Part shown: positions 15,840-24,357 of the stretch, piece after piece
Layout: each line of letters opens with the position of its first letter
Position numbering within the stretch: the first letter of the stretch is position 1
DNA from: Chroococcus sp. FPU101
Lineage (GTDB): Bacteria; Cyanobacteriota; Cyanobacteriia; Cyanobacteriales; Microcystaceae
NCBI RefSeq assembly: GCF_017312365.1
Contig: NZ_BLJI01000011.1
Coordinates: forward strand, 1 to 64,000
Direction: 5' to 3'
DNA length: 64,000 bases
Position numbers and translations under genes: made by a program
Notes under the pieces: generated by a model
Told to the model about the DNA's origin: nothing
The model's input: only the letters and a program-made list of their open reading frames with translations
Databases searched by the model: none

Positions 15840-16328
15840 TTAGCCTTTTTTGCTTGGAACTTTGGCTTGTCGTGCCATTTCCTTGAAAGTATTTAAACTA
15901 GGGCCAGGTGTGCGACGGGACATCGTAGAGGCTACCGTAGACTTACTTGCAAAAGCGACCTCAGTTGGGTCAACTTTTCCGTTTTGGCTAACGGTTGGTG
16001 CGGGTTTAGTTTCAGCAACGGGTTTAGCCTCTGCTGCGGGTTTACCTTTTTTATCTTTGATTGAGGTTTTCTTTTCTTTTGCTTTAGGTGCAGCTTTTTC
16101 AGCTTTAGCGTTGTTAACAGCTTTAGCCGCCTTGGCTTCTACAGCTTTTACTGCTTTTGCTGGTGCATCGGCTTTTGAGTCAACAACTTGGCTAATAGTG
16201 TCGGTCGTTTTCTCAATAGCTTTTTCTGCTTGTTCTACTGCTTGCCCTACTACATTTGACGCGTCTTCTTTAAGTTCTCGAAAAAATTTATCTCTTTTAC
16301 CAAATAGTCCTTTTAACTTTTCTAACAT
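15840..16328 (-). CDS. Ala/Lys-rich low-complexity protein
   Basis: The product is 162 residues from the ATG at 16328 (a longer frame starts at 16352). The first 25 residues, MLEKLKGLFGKRDKFF, look amphipathic. Residues 30-120 are an Ala/Lys/Glu/Pro-rich, likely disordered or helical region resembling histone H1 or LEA tails. The end holds a conserved-looking RRTPGPSLNTFKEMARQAK. I recognise this layout as common in cyanobacterial hypothetical proteins but know no function. DNA binding or membrane-surface association are possible readings of the charge pattern. A strong terminator follows it. Confidence 0.65.
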   Translation of the reverse strand: MLEKLKGLFGKRDKFFRELKEDASNVVGQAVEQAEKAIEKTTDTISQVVDSKADAPAKAVKAVEAKAAKAVNNAKAEKAAPKAKEKKTSIKDKKGKPAAEAKPVAETKPAPTVSQNGKVDPTEVAFASKSTVASTMSRRTPGPSLNTFKEMARQAKVPSKKG

Positions 16329-16498
16329 TGAAGTTGACTCCGAATACAACAATAATTAGGAACAATGGATATAAAATATCTGTCACTTGCTGACCAAAAA
16401 TGGACTTTCTTTAAAGGCAGATATTCAACAATTGATTTGATGAAAGATAAAGTAACGATTTGTTACAGTCTTTTTCAACAATCCTTAACGAAAGTTAA

Positions 16499-16522
16499 CT
16501 CTTTTTCCAAAAGGGAAAAGAG
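16499..16522 (+). other. Hairpin CTCTTTTTCC/GGGAAAAGAG
   Basis: A 10-bp stem (one T-G wobble) with loop AAAA lies about 30 bp before the larger structured RNA candidate. It lacks an immediate T-run, so it is not a standard terminator on the forward strand; it may be an upstream element of the same transcript. Confidence 0.4.
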
Positions 16523-16551
16523 AGCTAAACGGAAAAAATATTTTTATTTGA

Positions 16552-16651
16552 CTTTCACTCGTGGAAATCGAGTTAGCCGCAGGCACTGCCTTTGTAAGGC
16601 AGTGTATCGGCTGACCTTTTCTATACATTAGCGGTCTTAGGCCCGTGAAAG
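16552..16651 (+). ncRNA. Candidate structured noncoding RNA
   Basis: A closing stem CTTTCAC (16552-16558) with GTGAAAG (16645-16651) encloses a long hairpin: GTTAGCCG (16572-16579) pairs with CGGCTGAC (16608-16615) and, inside it, GCACTGCC (16583-16590) with GGCAGTGT (16598-16605), loop TTTGTAA. That gives 16 bp in the hairpin with one small internal loop, plus a possible ACTCG/CGAGT stem at its 5' side. It is more G+C-rich than its surroundings. I could not match it to 6S, SRP, RNase P, tmRNA, a group II domain V or a common riboswitch. Strand is a guess based on the downstream gene 320 bp away. Confidence 0.4.
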
Positions 16652-16971
16652 CAAGTGATTACCTTATATATTCCCCGTATTAGATCAAGCCAGATGGCAA
16701 TCACTTTGACAATTCATTGTAATAAATTTTAATGTTGTCACGTCAGATGACTAACTTTACCCTATTTTAAGTCAACAAACTTCACACTATTAAGTTATGT
16801 AAAAAAAGCGAAATTACATTCTCATCTAGGGATCTCTTAAATAAAGGATAAAGTCATTTTTGTTATTGCTTAATGACTTTTGTCCAAAAAAAGACTAGAA
16901 TGTAAAAATAGATACAGATTTTTTAAAAGTTTTATCTGCAAAAAACACGTTTAAGATCAGACTAAGGAGAG

Positions 16972-17370
16972 ATGACAATGAAATTATCTTATCGGGGTGT
17001 CCATTATGAGCAAGTTCCCCTAGCCCTCGATATAAATGAGGGAGAGATTGGCGGAAAATATCGGGGACAAGACTGGAAATATCATTACCCTCGTCACATA
17101 CCCCAACTACAGCCGAAGCTCTATCGTCAGTATCGCGGAGTCGCTTATAGTAGCCGTCCTAATTTGGCAACCGAAACAGCTACACTAACTTGTTCAATAC
17201 CTAATACTCAATCTATTGCTATTGTCAGTGATGAAGTGAGTCAAGTTCATCTAGAGACAATTCGTCGTCGTTTAGAACGTCGTTTAGAAATTGCCTTAGC
17301 GAAAGGGGATACGGAATTAGTTCATTTACTCCAACAAGAATCCCAAGCCCTGAAACTGCCGTTTATTTAA
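16972..17370 (+). CDS. DUF4278 domain protein
   Basis: The 132-residue protein opens with MKLSYRGVHYEQVPLALDI and GKYRGQDW, the hallmark of cyanobacterial DUF4278, then YRQYRGVAYSS. The second half ends in a Arg/Glu-rich helix (LETIRRRLERRLEIALAKGD) predicted to be helical. A good ribosome binding site AAGGAGAG lies just before the first ATG; a second in-frame ATG two codons later (ATGACAATG) is equally possible. Function is unknown. It converges with the gene at 17372, with one base between stops. Confidence 0.8.
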   Translation: MTMKLSYRGVHYEQVPLALDINEGEIGGKYRGQDWKYHYPRHIPQLQPKLYRQYRGVAYSSRPNLATETATLTCSIPNTQSIAIVSDEVSQVHLETIRRRLERRLEIALAKGDTELVHLLQQESQALKLPFI

Positions 17371-17371
17371 C

Positions 17372-19285
17372 TTAATTTTGCGGATTAGTTTCATCTAGAT
17401 TTAGACGATTACTTTCTTCATTCGTTGGCTCAACCAGTGGCAGTGGTTCTAATGAACGTTTCCAGATTTTAACTTGAGATTGTGCTGCACTGTAAGCGGC
17501 ACTTTCTGAAGGAATGCGTCGTGCGATCGTAATGGCTTCGTTATATTCAGCAAGATTTGCTTTTTCAGAAGCCAGAGCTAATAATTGGTAACTCCAACGA
17601 TCAATAGATTCCATCCTTTGAGTATTGACATCAGTTGCCGAGGGGATATTTTGAGCGATATTAAGCGCACGACTTAAAGCTTCGAGAGTGCGAGTTTGGG
17701 CGATCGCTTCAGCTTGTTGTAAGTCTTTTTGAGCTTGTACTTCTTGCTGCCAACGTCTAACATTAGAACGGGTTTCGGAATAAAGAACGCGCCCCCGTCG
17801 AATTTGTTGGGCGACTTGAATGGCTGCGACATAATCTCTAACATTAGCCAAAGAAACCGCTTGATCTAAAATCGGTTGATCTTCTTGCCTTTCGATAGTT
17901 TCTTGCCAACGACGGATCTCTCCTCTAGCTTCTTGATACAATGCCCGAGAAGAACCAATTGTGCTAGCTTGAGCGATCGCTGTTTGTAGTGCCTCGATAT
18001 CGCCTTTCACCGCAATTTCTCTAGCTTGATTTAAAATCGGCTGATCTTCAATCACCTGTATTTGACGAGTCCATCGGCGAATCTCTCCTAGTGCTTCTTG
18101 ATAGCGTGGATGCCCTGCGGCAATTAGTTTTACTTGCTCTATCGCATCATTTAAGTTTTGAACATCACCAACTTGCGCTTTTTCTCTCGCTTGAGTCAGT
18201 TTAGTAACATCTTCTACTTCGAGGTTCCAACGCTGGATCATCTGCTGTGAGAGAGCATAAAAACGGCTTTTAGGCTCGATTTGTTCCGCCGAAAGGATTG
18301 CTGCCTGTAAACCTTCAACTGTACCAAAATCGGAATTAATGCCCGCATTTGCGATCGCTTCCCATTCCTCTACTTCTTTTTCTAGGGTTAAACTTTCTGG
18401 AATTTGACGAGCCACATCTTTAAGATCTTGCCATTGCTCTTTTTGAGCTAAATTGTTGGCGTATTCAATCAGTGTATCTTTAACTTTACTTAATAAATTC
18501 TTTGCTTCTTGATAGGCATAACTTTCAGGCTTAATTTTTTCCGCTTCAGAGATGGCTTTGAGCCAATTTTCTACACCCCCACGTTTATAGAGAGCAAATG
18601 CTTTATCAAGTTGACTACTTTCTTCACGAGCTAGATAAATTTTTTGGACTGCTTGATTATACTTAACCGTTGCCCAATAATCATTCCCAAGATTCAGTAA
18701 TTGTACTGCCAAACGAAAAGCATAATTCCAATTCGATTGACGCAGATTCGTTTCAATGTCAGTTAGGGTTTGTTCGCCCTCACGCCAAATTGACTCCCAT
18801 TTTTGAATTCTTGCTTCTACAAGTTGATAGGCTTTAGCTTTCTGTGGAATTTTTTTGACTGTAGCGATCGCGTTTTCAATTCTTCCTGCTTGAAATTCTT
18901 TTTCCGCTAAATCTAAGATTTGTTCAGCCCAATCTTCTACATATTGATCGACTTGGGGACGCAATGGGTGATCTTTTGGTAGGGCTTCGACGAGTGCGAT
19001 CGCTTTAAGTAAACTTTCAGTGGTTTTCTTATCTGCTTCAAGTTGAGCGCAGTAAAGACGTTTTGAAGCTGAAGCAACAATCCAGATGATTTTAGGACAA
19101 CTAGAACCCGCAGAGGGCTGTAACAATAGGGACGTTGCCGTAAAACCAATTGTTCCAGATAAAACAACTAGAATCATTGCCCCTATCGGTAAAGATATTT
19201 TTGATTGCATCTGTTCTAAAAATTGTGTTGCTTTGTTTTGTAGCTTACCACTCGCTCTGACGATGGATTGAGATGCGCTCCTCAT
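17372..19285 (-). CDS. Membrane-anchored helical-repeat protein
   Basis: This 637-residue protein has one transmembrane segment (LPIGAMILVVLSGTIGFTATSLLL, about residues 33-56). A long helical region follows with repeated units of about 65 residues carrying IRRWTRQIQ, IRRWQETIE and VRRWQQEVQ preceded by YQEA or YSET. The units look like TPR or related solenoid hairpins. Cyanobacterial relatives are often labelled chromosome segregation ATPase, but no Walker motif is visible here, so I do not use that name. The C-terminal repeats probably form an extracytoplasmic or cytoplasmic scaffold. No operon partner is evident. Confidence 0.65.
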   Translation of the reverse strand: MRSASQSIVRASGKLQNKATQFLEQMQSKISLPIGAMILVVLSGTIGFTATSLLLQPSAGSSCPKIIWIVASASKRLYCAQLEADKKTTESLLKAIALVEALPKDHPLRPQVDQYVEDWAEQILDLAEKEFQAGRIENAIATVKKIPQKAKAYQLVEARIQKWESIWREGEQTLTDIETNLRQSNWNYAFRLAVQLLNLGNDYWATVKYNQAVQKIYLAREESSQLDKAFALYKRGGVENWLKAISEAEKIKPESYAYQEAKNLLSKVKDTLIEYANNLAQKEQWQDLKDVARQIPESLTLEKEVEEWEAIANAGINSDFGTVEGLQAAILSAEQIEPKSRFYALSQQMIQRWNLEVEDVTKLTQAREKAQVGDVQNLNDAIEQVKLIAAGHPRYQEALGEIRRWTRQIQVIEDQPILNQAREIAVKGDIEALQTAIAQASTIGSSRALYQEARGEIRRWQETIERQEDQPILDQAVSLANVRDYVAAIQVAQQIRRGRVLYSETRSNVRRWQQEVQAQKDLQQAEAIAQTRTLEALSRALNIAQNIPSATDVNTQRMESIDRWSYQLLALASEKANLAEYNEAITIARRIPSESAAYSAAQSQVKIWKRSLEPLPLVEPTNEESNRLNLDETNPQN

Positions 19286-19634
19286 CTTGATTTGTCCCCA
19301 TAGTTCACTTCATCTGTTTTCTGATTGTCCCTTAAAGCTTCCACTGATTTTAGCCTAATCGTTTTGATTTTACACACTATAATGTGCCAAAATTTTGATT
19401 TAGTCTATATTTTCGGCTGTGAATGATTGATGATTGACACGATCAACGTCAAGTTTTTGATTTCAAAGACAATTATTTAGCTGTATTTCCCGATTTTAGC
19501 TATCATACCATCATTATTACAACATTACTTCTTCTAACTCTCTAAAACATGAAAAACTGATTTAGACCAAAGGATATTTCTTGATATACTAGGAAAAGTG
19601 TCTTTTGGTCAGTTCGTTTTAACTTAATAAATCT
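19286..19634. promoter_or_regulatory. Divergent intergenic region with promoter candidate for the parvulin gene
   Basis: TTAGAC (19562-19567) and TATACT (19585-19590) with 17-bp spacing form a plausible sigma-70-type promoter for the downstream gene. An inverted repeat GACCAAAG (19565-19572)/CTTTTGGTC (19612-19620) flanks the -10 box. The rest of this 349-bp stretch is AT-rich without recognised elements. Confidence 0.45.
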
Positions 19635-20390
19635 ATGAGTTCAGAAGCCTTTTTAACGTTTGGAGAACAACCTTTATCCTTAAAGGAAGCTCTTAATTAT
19701 TTGCAAGATGCAGGAAAGCTACAGAATTTCATCATAGATGTTTTACGCCAATATCTTTTAGAACAAGCCATAGAAACTCGAACAGATTTAAAAGTTAGTC
19801 CAGCTTTAACTGAACAGGCGATTATTGATTTTCGTCTACAAAACCAACTCACTGAACCACAAAAATTTCAACAATGGTTAGTAAGTCAAGGGATTGATTA
19901 TGATACGTTTCATAAACGAATTAGTTATAATTTCAAACTAGAAGCTCTCAAAAATACGATCGCTGCACCGAAATTACAAGAATATTTTATCGAACGAAAA
20001 TTAGGTTTAGATCGAGTTGTTTTATCACGAATTATTGTCGATCAGCAAGACTTAGCCGAAGAATTGCGCAGTCAAATTGAAGAAGGTACCGCTTTTGAAG
20101 AATTAGCTCAAGAATATTCCCTTTCAGAAGATCGGATTTTTAAAGGAATGATGGGTTTAGTGAGTCGTGCTGCTATGCCAGATCAACTTAGAATAGCAGT
20201 TGATAAAGCAAAAGAAGGAGATATCATTGGCCCTATGGAATTTGAAGAAAAATGGGCATTATTTCGAGTTGAAAAGTTTCAAAGTGCTTCATTAGAAGAT
20301 AAACAAATTCAACAGATGTTACAAAATGAATTGTTTGAGCAGTGGATGACCGATCAGTTAAGAGAAACACCGATTAAATTACAGGTTTAG
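19635..20390 (+). CDS. Parvulin-type peptidyl-prolyl isomerase
   Basis: This 251-residue protein has a SurA-like helical N-terminus (about 1-130) and a PpiC/parvulin domain (about 130-235). The domain shows VLSRIIVDQQDLAEELRSQI, EEGTAFEELAQEYSLSED, GMMGLVSRAAMPDQL and GPMEFEEKWALFRVE. No signal peptide is present, so it should be cytoplasmic. In other cyanobacteria similar isomerases sit beside type I secretion (HlyB/HlyD) genes, but none lies here. It overlaps the 3' end of cbiO by 17 bp on the opposite strand. Confidence 0.88.
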   Translation: MSSEAFLTFGEQPLSLKEALNYLQDAGKLQNFIIDVLRQYLLEQAIETRTDLKVSPALTEQAIIDFRLQNQLTEPQKFQQWLVSQGIDYDTFHKRISYNFKLEALKNTIAAPKLQEYFIERKLGLDRVVLSRIIVDQQDLAEELRSQIEEGTAFEELAQEYSLSEDRIFKGMMGLVSRAAMPDQLRIAVDKAKEGDIIGPMEFEEKWALFRVEKFQSASLEDKQIQQMLQNELFEQWMTDQLRETPIKLQV

Positions 20391-21222
20391 ATTTTAATTT
20401 CTGTAAAATTTTATTTCGGATTTTCTCAATTTCTTGTTTTGCTGTTGATGTGCGTTCTATTTCATCTAGCAGAGATAATAATTCAAATCCTAATGGTACA
20501 CCTAATTGTAAGGAATCTAAGATTTCATGTTGTTGAAAAACTTCTTGAGGGGTTCCTTCTAAAATCAGTTTACCTTGATCTAAAACAAAAATCCAATCAG
20601 CCCAACTATTCACCCATTCTAAATCATGAGTTGCTATTAATAGTGTTGTACCATTTTCATGAATAGTGTTTAAGTTTTGAGTAAGCTGACGAGTATGGAG
20701 AGGATCAAGATAAGCTGTTGGTTCATCCAATATTAATAATTCAGGTTCTAAAACCATCACATCGGCAAGAGAAACTCGCTTTTTTTGTCCTAAACTTAAC
20801 TGATGAATAGGACGTTTAGCTAGTGAAATTAAATCAAATTCTGTTAAAGCTTGCTCAACTTTCTGAGAGATAATTGGCTCTGAAAAATCTAAATTACACA
20901 AACCGTAAGAAATATCTTCTTCAACCGTTAATGCGATCAATTGTTGTTCTGGGTTTTGAAAGACTAATCCGACTTTTTGTCGATGTTGGGTAAGAGAAAG
21001 ACGATCATAAGTTAATTGTTTTCCTTGCCAAAAAATTCTTCCTTTTTGAGGTTTATATAAACTATTGGCTAAAAGAAATAATGTTGTTTTTCCACAACCA
21101 TTTTGACCAATAACCGCACATCTTTTACCAATTGGAATGCGAAGAGTAAGCCCTTGAATTGCAGTTTGGCTTGTCCCTGGATAAATGTAATCTACATTAA
21201 CGAATTCTAAAAGCCAAGTCAT
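20374..21222 (-). CDS. cbiO: Cobalt ECF transporter ATP-binding protein CbiO
   Basis: A 282-residue ABC ATPase with Walker A GQNGCGKTTLF near residue 38, Q-loop VFQNPEQQL, signature LSLGQKKRVSLADVM, Walker B LLILDEPTAYLDP and the switch histidine in IATHDLEWV. The sequence of a separate C-terminal extension and the gene order identify it as the energising subunit of the cobalt energy-coupling factor importer. It is the last gene of the riboswitch-controlled operon and its start lies 26 bp inside the end of cbiQ. Its 3' end overlaps the convergent parvulin gene. Confidence 0.92.
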   Translation of the reverse strand: MTWLLEFVNVDYIYPGTSQTAIQGLTLRIPIGKRCAVIGQNGCGKTTLFLLANSLYKPQKGRIFWQGKQLTYDRLSLTQHRQKVGLVFQNPEQQLIALTVEEDISYGLCNLDFSEPIISQKVEQALTEFDLISLAKRPIHQLSLGQKKRVSLADVMVLEPELLILDEPTAYLDPLHTRQLTQNLNTIHENGTTLLIATHDLEWVNSWADWIFVLDQGKLILEGTPQEVFQQHEILDSLQLGVPLGFELLSLLDEIERTSTAKQEIEKIRNKILQKLKSKPVI

Positions 21223-22003
21223 TTATACTCAAAATTATTAACATAAAACATCCTAAAATTCCCTCAAATAAATATCGTTTAGGTAAATAATACTTTTGTG
21301 ATGACCAAACTCTAAATTCTCCATTAAAGCCACGTGCTGCTGTCGAAAGAACAAATTTTCGGTAGTATTCCATCGTTTTTTGAAAAAGTTGGCTAATCAA
21401 TAAACTCAGGCTATAAAACCAGCGTTTTTTAGTACGATAACCATTCCGTGATTGTTGAGCAACCCAGAGTTCACTAGCCGTAGATAGCAAGATAAAAATA
21501 AAGCGGTACATCAACAACATTAATTCAGTTAAAATAACAGGGCAACCGATACGACGTAATACCTGTAATGTCTCGGTAAAGGGTGTGGTAAACAAAACAA
21601 AATACAAACATGAAACCGTAGCAAGGGTACGAGCCAAAATTAATATTGCTTGTGTTAAACCCAGATGACTCAGATAAAAATAAGATGAGCCTAAAGTGAT
21701 GCCAAAATAAGTATCGGTTTGAATTAAATTGCGTTCAGTTATCGCTACAACTGAAATGACTAAAGCAGGAAGACTGGTTAACCAAAAGCCAATTGCCACA
21801 CTAAATAAACTGAAATAAATATGACTCGGAATACGGGCATAAACCAACGTCCAAACACTCATCCATAAGGCGATCGCAATTTGTACCCCAGACGGCGCAA
21901 TTAAGGCAATCATCAACACCACCAAAGCAAATAACAGCTTATAATCTGGAGGTAATCGCCTTAAGTGATTATTGTGAGATAGGTTATCAATCCATAAGTG
22001 CAT
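21197..22003 (-). CDS. cbiQ: Cobalt ECF transporter transmembrane protein CbiQ
   Basis: The 268-residue membrane protein has about five hydrophobic helices and the cytoplasmic coupling motifs of ECF T-components: VLRRIGCPVILTELMLLMYRF, and AARGFNGEFR near the C-terminus, the second Ala-Arg-Gly box. It couples CbiO hydrolysis to transport by CbiM/CbiN. It begins 5 bp after the cbiN stop and overlaps the cbiO start. Confidence 0.9.
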   Translation of the reverse strand: MHLWIDNLSHNNHLRRLPPDYKLLFALVVLMIALIAPSGVQIAIALWMSVWTLVYARIPSHIYFSLFSVAIGFWLTSLPALVISVVAITERNLIQTDTYFGITLGSSYFYLSHLGLTQAILILARTLATVSCLYFVLFTTPFTETLQVLRRIGCPVILTELMLLMYRFIFILLSTASELWVAQQSRNGYRTKKRWFYSLSLLISQLFQKTMEYYRKFVLSTAARGFNGEFRVWSSQKYYLPKRYLFEGILGCFMLIILSINDLAFRIR

Positions 22004-22008
22004 AAATA

Positions 22009-22308
22009 CTACTCTTTGGGCGGATTGTTTTGTGATCTTCCTTTGTATAATCCGATCACATAGCCAATGATACCCGCGCCGAGTGCTGCTTGTGAAGCAA
22101 ACAAAAGGCTTTCAATTTCACTACTAGCAGGCTCAAAAAAGGGTTGAAACCAAGGTTTATAGGTGGGGTAAAGGTCTTGAATGGCTGCTTCTGCTTGCCC
22201 ATCAGATCCCCCATATTCGCCACGAACAAAAACAAGGGGAATAACGGCTAGGGTGATGACGGCGATCACAAGTAACCAATTTTGTCGGGCTAATGAAGAT
22301 TTATTCAT
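22009..22308 (-). CDS. cbiN: Cobalt transport accessory protein CbiN
   Basis: A 99-residue protein with two hydrophobic helices (about 10-27 and 68-86) separated by an extracytoplasmic loop containing GGSDGQAEAAIQDLYPTYKPW and FEPASSEIESLLFASQAALGA, the defining pattern of CbiN. It stimulates metal transfer through CbiM. It follows cbiM by 1 bp and is 5 bp before cbiQ. Confidence 0.92.
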   Translation of the reverse strand: MNKSSLARQNWLLVIAVITLAVIPLVFVRGEYGGSDGQAEAAIQDLYPTYKPWFQPFFEPASSEIESLLFASQAALGAGIIGYVIGLYKGRSQNNPPKE

Positions 22309-22309
22309 C

Positions 22310-23056
22310 TTAATTTCTGATTAACTTCAATTTTATTAAGTCTTCTCGGTTATAGGTTTGTAACCAGTTCCACACCAGTACAGTAAGCAAACCTTCACTA
22401 ATGGCTAAAGGAATTTGAGTAATCGCAAAAATCCCTGCAAACTTCAAAAAAGCACCCCCTACACCGCCAGAGGCCGCAGGAAAGGCTAATGCTAATTGAA
22501 ATGAAGTCGTGACGTAGGTCAATAAATTCTCTAAAGCGGATGCTAGGAAAATCGCAAGTTTTTGATTTCCTGTTGAGAGCATTAAATGATAAATTCCATA
22601 CGCGACAAAAGGCCCGACAATTGCCATTGAAAATAAATTCGCCCCAAGGGTTGTTAAACCGCCATGTGCTAGTAACAAAGCTTGGAACAAAAGTACTAAA
22701 CCACCTAATACCGTCATCACCGAAGGGCCGAATAAAATCGCACCAAGTCCCGTACCTGTGGGATGGGAGCAACTACCTGTAACGGAGGGAATTTTTAATG
22801 CCGATAGAACAAAGGTAAACGCCCCACACAGAGCAAGTAGTAATTTGAGTTCGGGATACTGTTGAGTAATACGAATCAGCGATCGTAAACCCAATAAAAA
22901 AAAGGGTAAGGCAAGTATCCACCAAAAAACAGCCCACTGAACAGGTAAAAAACCCTCACCAATGTGCATTGCATAAGCAGGAGTTGCCGCCCCAACAACA
23001 AGATAAAAACTTAGCCCTGTCATAGCGACAAGACTGAATATTTTGTGTTTTTTCAT
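22310..23056 (-). CDS. cbiM: Cobalt ECF transporter S component CbiM
   Basis: The product is 248 residues from the ATG at 23056; a longer frame from 23104 runs into the leader. It begins with a signal-like helix ending GAATPAYA and then [17 protein letters not shown]. In CbiM/NikM proteins the free Met-His at the start of the mature chain helps bind the metal, so cleavage after AYA would expose it. Further family motifs are [22 protein letters not shown] and [12 protein letters not shown] with a metal-site His, and six to seven helices. It is the first gene behind a cobalamin riboswitch, so expression should fall when B12 is plentiful. Confidence 0.92.
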   Translation of the reverse strand: MKKHKIFSLVAMTGLSFYLVVGAATPAYAMHIGEGFLPVQWAVFWWILALPFFLLGLRSLIRITQQYPELKLLLALCGAFTFVLSALKIPSVTGSCSHPTGTGLGAILFGPSVMTVLGGLVLLFQALLLAHGGLTTLGANLFSMAIVGPFVAYGIYHLMLSTGNQKLAIFLASALENLLTYVTTSFQLALAFPAASGGVGGAFLKFAGIFAITQIPLAISEGLLTVLVWNWLQTYNREDLIKLKLIRN

Positions 23057-23148
23057 TGTGATGTACTCCTTACACAACAGAAAAGTAAGGCAGTACTGGC
23101 GCAAATAACAAGAAATCTGATTGCATCCGTACCTCGCAGACTTAGTAA

Positions 23149-23273
23149 TAGGTTGGCGGGCATTCTGACTGAGAATAATTGCTTACTCTTTCACAGTTGC
23201 GGGACAGCGTTGGATTCTCACCAATCTTTCCCCGTTTCCTCTAGCGGCTGCTCCCCACTAGAACCAACTTTAA
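23149..23273 (-). promoter_or_regulatory. Cobalamin riboswitch upstream of cbiM
   Basis: On the minus strand the leader reads AAGTTGGTTCTAGTGGGG, GCAGCCGCTAGAGGAAACGG, GGTGAGAATCCAACGCTGTC, CCGCAACTGTGAAAG and the B12 box AGTCAGAATGCCCGCC (23155-23170), closing with CCAACCT pairing back to AAGTTGG. This is the full conserved core of the AdoCbl-type cobalamin riboswitch. It ends about 90 bp before the cbiM start, leaving room for an expression platform that controls transcription or translation of the cobalt importer. Confidence 0.95.
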
Positions 23274-23313
23274 TGTAATGCTAAGTCTATCATTAACTGG
23301 TCTTAAGTTTGAC

Positions 23314-24357
23314 TCAGACTAATGCTGGCGTTTTTTCCATTTGCGATGAATATTGCCCTAAACTCGCTGCACTATTGCACTTTGCTCGATGTAATAAGAG
23401 TTGTTGAGCATTAGCAATATTATCATCATTGCCACGCCAATAATCTAAAGCGGGTTGTTGAATAGCACGTGCATAAGAAAAAGTAATCGGCCATGGACAT
23501 AGTGACTTGTATTTGATATTCATCAGATTAAGATGTTCTGAAGCTTGTTCGATTGTTTGTCCACCCGACAGAAAAGCCACCCCCGCGACGGTTGCTGGAA
23601 CATTTTTCAGTAAACACTCAACTGTTTGATCTGCGACTTGTTCGACGGTTGCTTGAGTTGGACTATTTAGACCAGAGATGACCATACTGGGTTTTAAGAG
23701 CATTTGGTCATAAACAATCCCTTGTCGATAAAGTTGCTCAAAAACCGTGTGTAGCGTTTCATCTGTCACTGCATAACATCTTTCTATCGTGTGATCCCCA
23801 TCGATGAGGACTTCGGGTTCGACAATCGGAACTAAACCCCCTTCAATACATAATGCTGCATAACGGGCGAGAGCGTGAGCATTAGCCTCTAAACAAGCGC
23901 GACTTGGTATATCTTGCCCAATTGTAATAACAGCCCGCCATTTCGCAAATCTGGCACCCATTTCATAGTATTCGGCAATGCGATCGCGTAATTTATCTAA
24001 TCCTTCTGTTACCATCTCATTCGGATGTCCTGCTAGTGGTTTGGCACCTGCATCGACTTTAATTCCGATGATGATCCCCGCATCGTTCATGATTTGGGTA
24101 AATGGAACGCCAGCGCGACTGGTTTGGCGGATGGTTTCGTCAAAAAGAATAGCACCACTAATATATTCACCTAGATTCGGTGTTGTTAGGATAAGTTCTC
24201 GATAAGTTTGACGTTTTTCGATAGTGGTTGGAATCCCTAACTTTTCAAATCGTTTGTTACAAGTCGCATGGCTTTCATCCATCGCTAGGATGCCTTTGCC
24301 AGATCTGACCAACGCTTTAGCCGTCGCGTTCAATTCTTGAGCATATGTGTTAGACAT
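23314..24357 (-). CDS. fda: Class I fructose-bisphosphate aldolase
   Basis: The product is 347 residues from the ATG at 24357 (an in-frame longer start at 24414 adds 19 residues). It is a clear class I aldolase: GKGILAMDESHATCNKRFEKLGI near residue 25, IGIKVDAGAKPLAGHP, ARFAKWRAVI, GLVPIVEPEVLIDGDH and YDQMLLKPSMVISG with the Schiff-base Lys, then AGVAFLSGGQTIEQASEHLN. It interconverts fructose-1,6-bisphosphate with the triose phosphates in glycolysis and the Calvin cycle. Cyanobacteria usually also have a class II enzyme. It lies 257 bp upstream of cbiM and is not obviously linked to it. Confidence 0.93.
   Translation of the reverse strand: MSNTYAQELNATAKALVRSGKGILAMDESHATCNKRFEKLGIPTTIEKRQTYRELILTTPNLGEYISGAILFDETIRQTSRAGVPFTQIMNDAGIIIGIKVDAGAKPLAGHPNEMVTEGLDKLRDRIAEYYEMGARFAKWRAVITIGQDIPSRACLEANAHALARYAALCIEGGLVPIVEPEVLIDGDHTIERCYAVTDETLHTVFEQLYRQGIVYDQMLLKPSMVISGLNSPTQATVEQVADQTVECLLKNVPATVAGVAFLSGGQTIEQASEHLNLMNIKYKSLCPWPITFSYARAIQQPALDYWRGNDDNIANAQQLLLHRAKCNSAASLGQYSSQMEKTPALV

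Larger units (their letters stand above)
16329..16971. other. 643-bp intergenic region with structured RNA candidate
   Basis: This region separates the divergent Ala/Lys-rich and DUF4278 genes. It holds a short inverted repeat GTAAC-N5-GTTAC around 16452-16466, a 10-bp hairpin at 16499-16522, the RNA candidate at 16552-16651 and an AT-rich stretch before the DUF4278 ribosome binding site. The only forward ORF spanning it has no convincing coding character. Confidence 0.6.

Noticed and set aside
15850-16359. Long forward ORF (169 residues) opposite the Ala/Lys-rich protein
   Set aside because: It mirrors the low-complexity gene on the minus strand, whose terminator, start context and conserved-looking C-terminus are better. 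The mirror is an effect of GC-biased Ala/Lys codons.
16365-16631. Forward ORF of 88 residues across the long intergenic region
   Set aside because: It runs through strong hairpins, has no ribosome binding site, and its translation has no recognisable motif.
16552-16651. Identification of the structured RNA as 6S RNA or a group II intron end
   Set aside because: The length, the lack of a large central bubble and the absence of the domain V AGC triad do not fit either class.
22398-22782. ORFs on both strands inside cbiM
   Set aside because: They are shadow frames of a well-supported membrane protein gene.
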